A DNA stretch of 35,552 nucleotides. It comes from Treponema sp. Its GTDB lineage: Bacteria; Spirochaetota; Spirochaetia; Treponematales; Treponemataceae. Below, piece after piece: positions 16,200 to 24,722 of the stretch (positions are counted from its first letter, which is position 1; each line of letters opens with the position of its first letter). Under the pieces are notes generated by a model. It did no database searches. It saw only the letters and a list, made by a program, of their open reading frames with translations, and was not told the DNA's origin. The stretch covers positions 1-35,552 of the forward strand of contig JAHBAD010000146.1 of the NCBI GenBank assembly GCA_018385395.1, read 5' to 3'. Both the position numbers and the translations under genes were made by a program.

Positions 16200-16885
16200 T
16201 ATTTTATTTCCAGTTTTCCATCTTTTATTGAATAAATTTGATCACCTTTTTTTGCAAGGTTCATATCATGTGTAACAAGAACAAGGGTCTTATTGTACTG
16301 TTCAACCATTTTGAAAAGAAGATCTCCGATTGCAAGAGCATTAGCCGGATCCAGATTTCCAGTAGGCTCATCCGCAAGAATAAGACGGGGATCATTTATC
16401 AAACTTCTGGCAACGGCTACACGCTGCCGTTCTCCGCCTGAAAGCTGGCTTGGAAGATGATTTCTTCTTTCGTAAACGCCAACATCATTTAAAAGTTGAA
16501 GAGCTTTTTCTTCTGCTTCTTTCTTTGAAACCCCTGTCATATAAAGAGGAAGGTACACATTTTCAAGAGCAGTAAAATCTTTCAAAAGATAATGGAACTG
16601 AAAAATCAATCCTAAAAACTTTGAACGGTATTCACTAACTTCACTTTCTGAAAGTTTTGTTACATTCCACTTCCCGTTATCCGCCAGTACCTGGCCTTTT
16701 GTAACAGAATCAATACCACCAATTATATTAAGCAAAGTTGATTTACCGCTTCCAGATTCACCTACTACTACATTTTTTGTTCCTTCACTTATTACAAGGT
16801 CAAGATCCCGTAAAACAGTCAGACGCTCGCCGTCAGAAACATAAGTCTTTTCTACTCCGCAAATACGGATAATATCACTACTCAT
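16199..16885 (-). CDS. lolD: LolD, lipoprotein-releasing ABC ATPase
   Basis: LolD is the cytoplasmic ATPase that drives LolC and LolE. The 228-residue protein has Walker [10 protein letters not shown] at 42-50, Q-loop region [18 protein letters not shown], signature [15 protein letters not shown], Walker [14 protein letters not shown] and switch VTHD. The [16 protein letters not shown] stretch is characteristic of LolD within the MacB/LolD subfamily. The start at 16885 ([10 protein letters not shown]) follows GGAGG; a reading from 16903 would move upstream of that site. It overlaps the upstream permease by 8 bases, pointing to translational coupling. Confidence 0.92.
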   Translation of the reverse strand: MSSDIIRICGVEKTYVSDGERLTVLRDLDLVISEGTKNVVVGESGSGKSTLLNIIGGIDSVTKGQVLADNGKWNVTKLSESEVSEYRSKFLGLIFQFHYLLKDFTALENVYLPLYMTGVSKKEAEEKALQLLNDVGVYERRNHLPSQLSGGERQRVAVARSLINDPRLILADEPTGNLDPANALAIGDLLFKMVEQYNKTLVLVTHDMNLAKKGDQIYSIKDGKLEIK

Positions 16886-18176
16886 TGTGAAGAACCTCCG
16901 CAACAGTCATTTTTAAAACATTTCGGCTTGCAGCCCATGAAGCAAGTAAAGGAGCAGCAACGCCGAAAAGGGTAATCCACAGAACCTCGTTAAAGAAAAT
17001 ACGGCTCGGAATATTTGCATAAATTGTATACATAGGATTTTCGGTAACATATGGAAGATTTTCCGGATTTGTAACCAAAGTTATTAAATATGAAAAGGCA
17101 AACATAATCCTTGAAGCGACAAGGAATACAGTCTTTGAATTTACACTTAAAAATAGTCCAAGAATCATTCCAGGTATGGCTCCTTTTACGCCGGTAAAAA
17201 AACCTTGAAGAATAAATACAGATTTTATTTCTGAATTTCTTCCACCAATAGCCGAAAGGATGGAAATTTCACTTCTGCGTTCAAAGACCAAACGACGCAT
17301 TCCGTTATAAATATTTATTCCTACTACAAGAAATATCATAGCAACAAGAAGAAGAAGCATATTTTTTTCTATTCTCAAAGCACCAAAGAATGTTTTATTG
17401 TAATCCCGCCATGACTGGACTTTGATTTCCGGAAATTCTTTTTTCAAACGGTTTATCATCATCTGGTCATCATCAGAATTTTTCAATTTAATTCCAAGAA
17501 TTTTTACAGCTTCTTTTCCAAAATATTTTTCGCCCGCTACGGAATTAATAAAAACATAACTTGAATTTATATCAGAATACCCGGTTTTAAAAACTCCTTT
17601 CACTTTAAACAGTCTGTCACTGCTTAAAAGCTGAACATCATTTCCACCACTCAGTGCAAATAGATTTATAGTTGCATTAAGCCGGCATCCAAGATCCCGT
17701 GCCATTCCGGATCCAATAATTATGCTGTCAGGTTCAGAAAGATCAAAATCACCTGCAATCATTTCAACCTCTTTTCTGAACCCGGGATCGTTTTCATAAA
17801 CATCCTGATCGATTGCACGAATAAGGGCCACGCTTTGTTTCACTCTTGTTGTAGTGACAAGACTTTGTGCTTCATAAAACCCAGACACACTTTTTATGTT
17901 TTTATTTTCACTGCAGATTTGCCGAATCTTAGATTCTGTCACTTCATCAAAATCTGAAAGCCGGATATGGTAAGAAGACACTTCCATAATGGCATCAATA
18001 AATTTCATCTGAAATCCATTCATAACACTCATAACAACTATCAGTGTCATAACACCAAAACAAATACCGAGAGTTGCAAGCATGGATGTAACTTTACTTC
18101 TCCCCTTTCTGTCAACGCGAGAAAATCTTGAGGACACTGAAAAAATCCATTTGTAACGAAGTTTTTCTCTATTCAT
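16878..18176 (-). CDS. lolC: LolC-like lipoprotein-releasing permease
   Basis: This is the first permease of the lipoprotein-release complex. The 432-residue protein shows the LolC/LolE start pattern: a cytoplasmic basic segment (RFSRVDRKGRSKVTSM), then a membrane helix running into VVMSVMNGFQ. A periplasmic domain and three C-terminal FtsX-type helices follow (NMLLLLVAMIFLVVGINIYN, FERRSEISILSAIGG). The ERRSEISIL motif contacts the ATPase. The start overlaps the stop of the preceding gene by 8 bases and its stop overlaps lolD. Spirochaetes rely heavily on lipoproteins, so this operon is expected to be important. Confidence 0.87.
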   Translation of the reverse strand: MNREKLRYKWIFSVSSRFSRVDRKGRSKVTSMLATLGICFGVMTLIVVMSVMNGFQMKFIDAIMEVSSYHIRLSDFDEVTESKIRQICSENKNIKSVSGFYEAQSLVTTTRVKQSVALIRAIDQDVYENDPGFRKEVEMIAGDFDLSEPDSIIIGSGMARDLGCRLNATINLFALSGGNDVQLLSSDRLFKVKGVFKTGYSDINSSYVFINSVAGEKYFGKEAVKILGIKLKNSDDDQMMINRLKKEFPEIKVQSWRDYNKTFFGALRIEKNMLLLLVAMIFLVVGINIYNGMRRLVFERRSEISILSAIGGRNSEIKSVFILQGFFTGVKGAIPGMILGLFLSVNSKTVFLVASRIMFAFSYLITLVTNPENLPYVTENPMYTIYANIPSRIFFNEVLWITLFGVAAPLLASWAASRNVLKMTVAEVLHNE

Positions 18177-18942
18177 ATTTTTTTGTCCTTATAAGTTTTC
18201 CATTCTGAAAGTACTCATCTTTCTTTCGGCGACCATCATTAAAATATGATTTTACAGAATAGGACGAATCAAAAAATAACTCTTCCACATATGTCGATAC
18301 TGAACTATAAATCACTTTTTTCTTAAGGGTTCCGTTCTCATAACATTCTAAATCTGGCGGAATATCTTTGTCTTCATGATATGAAATTATTTTTAATTCT
18401 GTTTTTTTATCCTTTGTCAGTTCCTCTTTCAAAATTCTGTTTTCACTATCATAGGAAAGACTGCGTTTCGAAAAAAGATATTTAATTTTTTCAGGCTCTT
18501 CTTTTCCTTTCTGTTCACTTTCTTTAAAATAATAGAGTTCACTTAGTACTGGAAAACCATTTTTATTATAAAAAGTAATTTCTTCTGACATATCAGTTTT
18601 ATAAGTTTTTTTCGAAACATTATCAGAAGAATCTTCATATTCATAAATTTCTACTTCAGACAGGCGGGAATTTCTGGCATCAGAAATCTGCCAAATCTCT
18701 TTTTTTATAATTCGATTTGCTTCATCATAAAAAGAACGACTTGCACTTTTCCCCGCTTTATTAATGAGAACAGACTCTCCGTCTTTTTTTTCAGGAATAA
18801 AATATTCATCTTCAAAAGTCATAAGACGGAGTTTATTTTCAGAATCCACAGATTCTTTTAACGAATTTTCTTGGGAGAAAAGAAAGAAAGACAGGAAAAT
18901 CAAGAATGTAAAATAAAGAAATTTCTTTGTATTCAAAAACAT
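18169..18942 (-). CDS. secreted hypothetical protein, upstream of lolC
   Basis: I do not recognise this protein. It has a signal peptide (MFLNTKKFLYFTFLIFLSFF, then LFSQ) and a hydrophilic mature part of about 230 residues rich in Lys, Glu, Ser and Tyr. Repeated motifs such as SFYDEANRIIKKE, ITFYNKNGFPVLSE, LSYDSENRILKEE and LECYENGTLKKKV recall YD-like or toxin-immunity-type short beta-hairpin repeats. I choose the ATG at 18942: it leaves a 4-base gap to ftsY, and AAGGAA precedes it closely. An alternative ATG at 18966 would overlap ftsY and has no ribosome site. The 8-base overlap with lolC suggests an envelope role. Confidence 0.7.
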   Translation of the reverse strand: MFLNTKKFLYFTFLIFLSFFLFSQENSLKESVDSENKLRLMTFEDEYFIPEKKDGESVLINKAGKSASRSFYDEANRIIKKEIWQISDARNSRLSEVEIYEYEDSSDNVSKKTYKTDMSEEITFYNKNGFPVLSELYYFKESEQKGKEEPEKIKYLFSKRSLSYDSENRILKEELTKDKKTELKIISYHEDKDIPPDLECYENGTLKKKVIYSSVSTYVEELFFDSSYSVKSYFNDGRRKKDEYFQNGKLIRTKKYE

Positions 18943-18946
18943 TTCC

Positions 18947-19810
18947 TTAATTTTCTGTAATATCATTTACATATGATGCCGCATTAAACTCTGCAATATC
19001 TTCATAATGTTCACCTGTGCAGACAAGAGCAACAGGAAGCCCAAGTTCGCGACCGATGGAAACGGCAACACCGCCTTTTGCAGTTGAATCGTATTTTGTA
19101 AGGATGATTGCATCAACAGCTACTGCTTCATTAAAAACTTCTGCCTGGCGAAGTGCATTCTGGCCTGTAGTGCAGTCAAGTACAATGATTTTTTTATAAC
19201 ACCCTTCATCAGCTTTACTGCGGCATATGCGGTCGATTTTCTGAAGTTCTTTTACAAGGTTTTCTTTATTGTGAAGGCGTCCTGCAGTATCAGCAATTAC
19301 AAGTCCCGGACCTTTAGCACGCACTGCATCACATGCATCAAAAACTACGGCAGAAGGATCACTTCCGTGCTGATGACTTACAACGCGAACTCCGACTTTT
19401 TCTCCGTGATAATTAAGCTGTTCAATGGCGGCGGCACGGAAAGTATCGCAGGAAGCAAGAACAAGGTTTTCAAGCCCCTGCTTTTTATACATGTTTGCCA
19501 TTTTGGCAACGCTCGTAGTTTTTCCGGCTCCGTTAACACCAAGAACCATCCAGACATTTACTTTATCAGGAACAATTTCAAGCTTTGTTTCCTTTACATT
19601 TTCAAGAAGAATTGATTTTAATTTTTCAGTAATTGCAGACTGATCTGTTATCTTTTCTTTTTTGCAGATTTTTTCCAGTTCTTCTGTAATTTCATAGGAA
19701 GTCTTTGCCCCCATGTCACTTTCAACAAGAACATCAGTCAGGTCTTCAAAAAAGTTTTCATCAACAACTTTGCCGCCAAAAAGCGATTTTAATTTTGAAC
19801 CAAGTCCCAT
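18947..19810 (-). CDS. ftsY: FtsY, signal recognition particle receptor
   Basis: FtsY is the membrane-bound GTPase that docks SRP-ribosome complexes at the Sec translocon. The 287-residue protein consists of the N and G domains only, without the long acidic A domain of E. coli. The N-terminal MGLGSKLKSLFGGK can serve as an amphipathic membrane anchor. GTPase motifs are G1 GVNGAGKTT (91-99), DTFRAAA, DTAGR (174-178) and TKYD (238-241). TKYD replaces the commoner TKLD. The C-terminal GLPVALVCTGEHYEDIAEFN is a diverged form of the usual GVGE-DL-F motif. AAGGA precedes the ATG. It lies 3 bases after the preceding gene. Confidence 0.95.
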   Translation of the reverse strand: MGLGSKLKSLFGGKVVDENFFEDLTDVLVESDMGAKTSYEITEELEKICKKEKITDQSAITEKLKSILLENVKETKLEIVPDKVNVWMVLGVNGAGKTTSVAKMANMYKKQGLENLVLASCDTFRAAAIEQLNYHGEKVGVRVVSHQHGSDPSAVVFDACDAVRAKGPGLVIADTAGRLHNKENLVKELQKIDRICRSKADEGCYKKIIVLDCTTGQNALRQAEVFNEAVAVDAIILTKYDSTAKGGVAVSIGRELGLPVALVCTGEHYEDIAEFNAASYVNDITEN

Positions 19811-19813
19811 TTT

Positions 19814-21508
19814 TTAATCCTTATTCTTTTTATCTTCTTTCGCGCTGACAGGAAGAACTGAATCAGCAGCAATAAAATATCTTATAAGTTCATATCCAAA
19901 CCATACACCGGCAGCAATTGATATACCGGAAGTAATCTGATTTGCTTTTTGATATTTAAGAGCCTTTTCATAATACTCCTCAAGGAATTCAATTTCCTCA
20001 AGACGTTTCTCATAATCAATATTATTGACATCCTGATTCGATAATTCATCAACACGCTGGTTATAATAACGTGCCATATTTTTCAGTGTCCCATTTGTAT
20101 AAACAGTTCCAAGAAGCGAGCATAAAAGAACACTATAAGATCCGTACATCCATTTTCGCCGTTTATCTATGTAAGTACTTTTATCAAAAACTTTTGGTTT
20201 TACATAAATATGAGCACCTTCTTTTACAAGCTTTTCTGAAACAGAAAAAAATCCCTGGCTTTCGCCATCACTTACAAAAACGCCCAGGATTTTTTTATTA
20301 TTTACACTGATTTCCGAAAAGTGATTTTCTTCGTCAAAAGTTCCGGCAGGTTCTCCATTAAGTGTAAGTTTTCCTAAAAATGTTTTGGGAAAAGAAATAG
20401 TCAGATTACTTGAATGACTTTCTTTCATCTTAATGCTTACATTATACACCCCGTTCCCTTCAAAAAAATAACTTGTTGAAACAGTCTGGAAGCCGGGTGC
20501 ATCAAAACGAATGAAATGTACTCCAGAATCCAAAACATAAGGTCTGGACAAATCGCTGTTTACAACATCATCTACTACAAAAGAAATACCCTTTGCAGCT
20601 TCTTCAGGTTCAACCGAAAAAGAAACTTTTACCGGAAGCGAAGCAGAAATTTCCGGAGACAGATTATGGGCTATACTACTGGCAATAAAATCCAGATCGT
20701 CTAAAGTTCCTATTTCAGAAACAGTACAAATACTTTTTCCTTCAGGATAAAGAAACAGGTCACAGGTCACAAAAATAAAGTCGCCCGTAACCTTTATTTT
20801 TCCTGTTAGAAGAGAATTGATTCCTTCACCATAAACTTTTTTTGCAAAATCAGGATTTGAATATTCAAGTTCGGAAATATCAGAAGACGGACAGTAAAGG
20901 CTTTTTTCTCCGCTATTTCTTGAACTTCCGTAAAATACAATTTTTTCTTCACCAGGTCCATTACCTTCTGAAGTTACAAGCCCTTTAAAAAGGTGAAGAT
21001 ATTTCTGAAATTCTGTCAGGTCTTTTTTTTCTTGAAAGGTATTTTCCTTTAAAGCAATTTCTTTTTCAGCCTCTTCAACATCTTTTATATTCTGGTTTAT
21101 TTTCTCTTTAATTTCCCCAATCTTTTTTTCTTCGGCTTTAATTTTATTTTTCAATGAAGAAGGCGAAAGATTTTGAAGGACTAAAGAATCACGGGTTTTT
21201 ACGGCGGATTCCAGCTGAAGATAAAGAGATATTCTTTCAGTCTTTTTCTTTGCACGGAATCTGGAAAAATCTTCATCAAATGAAATAGTTCTTGTATCCC
21301 CAATAGAAAGATTATCCATAATGGACTGAGGAAGCAGAGTCGAAACCGCAGTCGAAACGGTAGTTGAATTCTCATCTACTTTGAATGCCACAGCCCCTAT
21401 AGTCCACTTAGCTTCTTCGGCAGACACATAAAGGGTCAGTGCCGAAAAAACAAGAATGAGAAAAATGAATTTTTTTACGACTGAATTACATATCCTCATC
21501 ATCTTCAT
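19814..21508 (-). CDS. envelope protein with coiled coil and PEGA-like domain, unknown function
   Basis: I do not recognise this protein of about 564 residues. It has a signal peptide (KKFIFLILVFSALTLYVSAEE) and a strong coiled coil around residues 105-155 (repeated KIKAEEKKIGEIKEKINQN-like heptads). A PEGA-like beta domain follows near 290-360 (VKVSFSVEPEEAAKGISFVV, then SGVHFIRFDAPGF). Two hydrophobic segments lie near the C-terminus (YGSYSVLLCSLLGTVYTN and ITSGISIAAGVWFGYELI). PEGA domains usually bind at the cell surface or wall. Three in-frame ATGs (21508, 21502, 21499) overlap the end of prfB, and the choice among them is uncertain. It sits between prfB and ftsY in one transcription unit. 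Confidence 0.7.
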   Translation of the reverse strand: MKMMRICNSVVKKFIFLILVFSALTLYVSAEEAKWTIGAVAFKVDENSTTVSTAVSTLLPQSIMDNLSIGDTRTISFDEDFSRFRAKKKTERISLYLQLESAVKTRDSLVLQNLSPSSLKNKIKAEEKKIGEIKEKINQNIKDVEEAEKEIALKENTFQEKKDLTEFQKYLHLFKGLVTSEGNGPGEEKIVFYGSSRNSGEKSLYCPSSDISELEYSNPDFAKKVYGEGINSLLTGKIKVTGDFIFVTCDLFLYPEGKSICTVSEIGTLDDLDFIASSIAHNLSPEISASLPVKVSFSVEPEEAAKGISFVVDDVVNSDLSRPYVLDSGVHFIRFDAPGFQTVSTSYFFEGNGVYNVSIKMKESHSSNLTISFPKTFLGKLTLNGEPAGTFDEENHFSEISVNNKKILGVFVSDGESQGFFSVSEKLVKEGAHIYVKPKVFDKSTYIDKRRKWMYGSYSVLLCSLLGTVYTNGTLKNMARYYNQRVDELSNQDVNNIDYEKRLEEIEFLEEYYEKALKYQKANQITSGISIAAGVWFGYELIRYFIAADSVLPVSAKEDKKNKD

Positions 21509-22623
21509 CAATACCGTCTGATGTGGTTCCGTTCCATTTTGCAACAAGATAAGAATTCATAAAGTCGTCAAGATCCCCGTCCATAACCGCCTGAACATTT
21601 CCAACGTTGTACTTTGTTCTGTGGTCTTTTACCATTGTGTAAGGACAGAAAACATAAGAGCGGATCTGACTTCCAAAAGAATTGTCTTTCTTTTCGGCAG
21701 CGAACTTTTCGTTTTCCTTTTCTTTTTCTGCACGATAGTATTCATAAAGCTTTGACTTCAAGATACTCATACAGGTCTGACGGTTCATAAGCTGAGATCT
21801 TTCAGTCTGACATGCAACAACAATACCTGTAGGAATATGTGTAAAGCGAACAGCAGAGTCTGTCTTGTTAACATGTTGACCGCCTTTTCCGCCGGCGCGG
21901 TAAGTATCAATGCGAAGGTCAGCAGGATTGATTTCAACTTCGATAGAATCATCCAGAACAGGAAAAACGTAAACCGAAGCAAAAGATGTGTGGCGTCTTG
22001 CGTTAGCATCAAAAGGACTGATGCGAACAAGACGGTGAATTCCCGATTCCCCTTTCAGATACCCGTAAACAAAATCTCCAGAAATCTGCATGGTGATAGA
22101 TTTAAGTCCGCCTTCGGCTTCAAGTTCATCAACAACTTCAAGTTTGAAATTATGGCGTTCAGCCCAGCGGGTATACATACGGGAAAGCATGAAAGCCCAG
22201 TCACAGGCTTCTGTTCCGCCAGCTCCTGCATGAATTGAAATAAAGGCATCGTTTCCGTCTACTTCACCGGAAAGAAGATTCAGTACATTAAGTTTTTCAA
22301 ACTCTGCCTTGCAAGAGTTATACATAGACTGAACTTCTTCTTCGTCTGCAGCATCACCTGATTCTTCAGCCAGTTCATACATGGCCTCCAGGTCGCCCAT
22401 CTGAGACATAAGATCTTTCCACGGTTCAACGCGCTTCTTTAATTTTCTGATCTGAGACATAACCGCTTCGGCTTTCTGGTGGTCATCCCAGAAGCCGGGA
22501 GCTTCTGTAAGTTTATTTTTTTCGTCTATTGATTTGTAAATTGCGTCTGAGTCAAAGACGCCCCCAGACGTTAGAAATTTCGGATTTTAATTCCTCTATA
22601 GGCATTTTGTAATCTTCAAGCAT
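21486..22623 (-). CDS. prfB: peptide chain release factor 2, programmed +1 frameshift
   Basis: RF2 recognises UAA and UGA stop codons and releases the finished peptide. The gene is read in two frames: codons 1-23 from the ATG at 22623 (MLEDYKMPIEELKSEISNVW then GRL) stop at TGA 22554-22552. A +1 shift on CTT-TGA-C continues into the main frame for a total of 378 residues. After the shift the protein has SPF at 202-204 (stop codon recognition) and GGQ at 247-249 (peptide release), close to E. coli numbering. The C-terminal tail is unusually acidic (DGIDEDDEDM). The predicted promoter puts the start of transcription on the ATG, so the mRNA may be leaderless. Confidence 0.95.
22551..22566 (-). 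promoter_or_regulatory. RF2 programmed frameshift site
   Basis: On the minus strand TGGGGG-CGT-CTT-TGA-C reproduces the E. coli layout: an internal Shine-Dalgarno-like GGGGG three bases before the slippery CTT, then in-frame TGA followed by C. Low RF2 lets the ribosome pause at TGA and slip +1, which is the known autoregulation of prfB. Confidence 0.95.
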
Positions 22624-22629
22624 ATCTAA

Positions 22630-22658
22630 ATTATAGTAGAAAAAGATAACGTTGGGAA
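22630..22658 (-). promoter_or_regulatory. promoter for prfB, predicted leaderless start
   Basis: On the minus strand TTCCCA (22658-22653), a 17-bp spacer and a perfect TATAAT (22635-22630) place transcription start seven bases on, at 22623, the first base of the prfB ATG. No Shine-Dalgarno precedes that ATG. Confidence 0.55.
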
Positions 22659-22670
22659 CAGATTTAACTG

Positions 22671-23891
22671 CTATTCACAAATAGTATGGAATAAAGAATT
22701 TACATCAATTCCGGAAATAATCTCGCCTTTTTTGTAGTGATCAAGCATACCTTCGCGGCCGCCAGAAAGATGTTTGGAAGTAATGCCGTGTTTGATGGAA
22801 ATATCCGCTTCCATAAGGGCTGAAAGATGGTCGGCAATGCGAACAAGGCGGCCGTCTACCGGGTTAAAGTCGTTGGAATTATAACGGTTATTAAGATCAT
22901 CCCATGAAACTTTTACAACAACCCCGTTCTTGCAAAGAACACGGTCAGCAAATTCATCAGATGTATAGAAAATCAACTCATCACGGAAAAAGTCTTCCAT
23001 GAGCGGCACCAGTTCTTTGTTTACAATTTCGTCTTCAATCTTTTTTACAATATTCGGAAGGTCGTCTGTTGCCTGTTTTACAGGAGAAATAATATCACGG
23101 GTTACAGCTTCAGGAAGATCATGGAAAAGCCCCGAAAAGAAATTATTGATTACGCGGCGTTCGCACATATTTACATCAATTTCGCGGCCTAAAAGCAGGG
23201 TCATAATTGCCACAAAGTAACTGTGACCAAGAACCGAAGTTGCCGGAACCCGGGGAGTCTGATTCCATCTTGTCTGGAAACGGAGCTGTTCAATTTTCAA
23301 AAGGAAATCAAATACTTTCTGATGTGTAATAAGCATCTGGATTCCTTCTAGGTCAAGGGATTTCTGAAGATCAGCCTTAAGTTCTTTTTCTATTTTTTCA
23401 ACACGGACTGGTTCATTTACCATAGCAAGCATCTCAAGTTCGCGCATTGTAGAAAACTTATGAGCTGCCTGATAAATCTTCATTGAAAGTTCTTTGTCTT
23501 TGGGAAGGGGAATGGAGCCGGCTTTCTGCCCGATATAAATCGTAAAGGCTGAAAAAAGTTCTTCATCATTAATAAGAGTACGATACTGATTCAAAACCCA
23601 TTCATTTAAGCGCATATATTCTGCAGGATATTCACGCTTAAGCATCTGCTGAACAGGTGCCTTAATGTCACAAAGGGCAATTTTTTTAAGAAGATCAAAA
23701 AGTGAAGCGTAGATTATCCATTTCCAGTCTACATATTTGCCTTTATGTTCTTCATATTTACCGATTATGTATGCAAGAACCATTTTTTCACCGGCTTTGT
23801 CCATTTCTACAAGTTCAAACGGACGAACCAGATCATTCCAGCGCTGAATAGAGAATCCTTCGAATATTTTAAGTGCGAGAGTTTTGTTCAT
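22671..23891 (-). CDS. HD-domain phosphohydrolase, YfbR-like
   Basis: The 406-residue protein carries a metal-dependent HD domain in its second half: His223 (LGHSYFVA), His257-Asp258 (GLFHDLPEAVTRD), Glu261 and Asp266, then IISPVK. The HDxxExxTxDxxxPVK pattern is that of YfbR and HDDC2 relatives, which remove phosphate from deoxynucleoside monophosphates. It is about twice the usual length of these enzymes. The 200-residue N-terminal region is largely helical and of unknown role. Nucleotidase activity is a family-based guess. It is the last gene of the reverse block that starts at cheW; its stop lies 48 bp from the prfB start. Confidence 0.8.
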   Translation of the reverse strand: MNKTLALKIFEGFSIQRWNDLVRPFELVEMDKAGEKMVLAYIIGKYEEHKGKYVDWKWIIYASLFDLLKKIALCDIKAPVQQMLKREYPAEYMRLNEWVLNQYRTLINDEELFSAFTIYIGQKAGSIPLPKDKELSMKIYQAAHKFSTMRELEMLAMVNEPVRVEKIEKELKADLQKSLDLEGIQMLITHQKVFDFLLKIEQLRFQTRWNQTPRVPATSVLGHSYFVAIMTLLLGREIDVNMCERRVINNFFSGLFHDLPEAVTRDIISPVKQATDDLPNIVKKIEDEIVNKELVPLMEDFFRDELIFYTSDEFADRVLCKNGVVVKVSWDDLNNRYNSNDFNPVDGRLVRIADHLSALMEADISIKHGITSKHLSGGREGMLDHYKKGEIISGIDVNSLFHTICE

Positions 23892-23918
23892 AAATTTTTC
23901 TTAAATGCCAGGTGCCTT

Positions 23919-24722
23919 TTAGTTTGAGCTTCCCGATTTCTGGTCTGCATCCATTTTGTCTTTCCAGACCATAGCCTTTTTCTTGATTTCTTCGGCTAAC
24001 TGTGTCTGACCAAGAACAATATTCAGGCGGTGCATAGCAAGAAGATATTTGATTCCGTTACGCATATCATCAATGCGGCGGGAAGAAAGTTCATATTTAT
24101 CGCGGTAACTTGAAGCACTCTGTTCAAGAAGCTTCAAAATCATGCGCATATAAAGAACTGTTGTTTCATAATTCTGGGAACGGGGATCAAAATAATCCTT
24201 TACGGCTAGCTTTGTATCAATAAGATTCTTCGTAACTGTGGCAAAACGGCCGTCAAGTTCAACAAAAGACCACTTCCACTTACTGTTGTCACCAAAAGCT
24301 TCTTTCAGCATACAGATTGCAAGACCAAGCTTACGCACAAGAGCATAGCGATGAATAAGGGGTGTATTCTGGATTTTTTCATGATATGGAGTAAGGTCGC
24401 TGTAAGGAACATCTATTGTTGCAGTAACGATTTCTTCAAGGTAAATAATAGCTTTATAAAGCATTTTACGTGCATCATTCAGAGCATCATTATTTTTTAC
24501 TTCCATAAGTTTAAGAGAAAGACTGTTCTGGGCCATATACAGTGTTGCTACATAAATAACGTCTTCACAAAGGGAAAGTTTTTTGTACTCTGCACCAGGG
24601 TCACCTGGATGAATTGTGTTCAGTATTGTTTTTTCTTTTTCAAGAGTTGCTGTAATTTTTTCTTCGTATGGTCTTACAGCTTCTTTAAACTGCAGACGAG
24701 TCTGTTCCGAAATTTTGGCCAT
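23919..24722 (-). CDS. conserved helical protein of unknown function
   Basis: I do not recognise this 267-residue protein. It has no signal peptide or membrane segment, so it should be cytoplasmic. It appears almost wholly alpha-helical, with charged amphipathic stretches (RLQFKEAVRPYEEKITATLE, ARKMLYKAIIYLEEIV, AEEIKKKAMVWKDKMD) and no obvious catalytic motif. Its ATG overlaps the recN stop by one base (TAATG) and a GGAGG site lies within the recN end, so the two are made together. This ties it to the recN-nadK unit but does not reveal a function. The gene downstream is the HD protein, 27 bp away. Confidence 0.75.
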   Translation of the reverse strand: MAKISEQTRLQFKEAVRPYEEKITATLEKEKTILNTIHPGDPGAEYKKLSLCEDVIYVATLYMAQNSLSLKLMEVKNNDALNDARKMLYKAIIYLEEIVTATIDVPYSDLTPYHEKIQNTPLIHRYALVRKLGLAICMLKEAFGDNSKWKWSFVELDGRFATVTKNLIDTKLAVKDYFDPRSQNYETTVLYMRMILKLLEQSASSYRDKYELSSRRIDDMRNGIKYLLAMHRLNIVLGQTQLAEEIKKKAMVWKDKMDADQKSGSSN

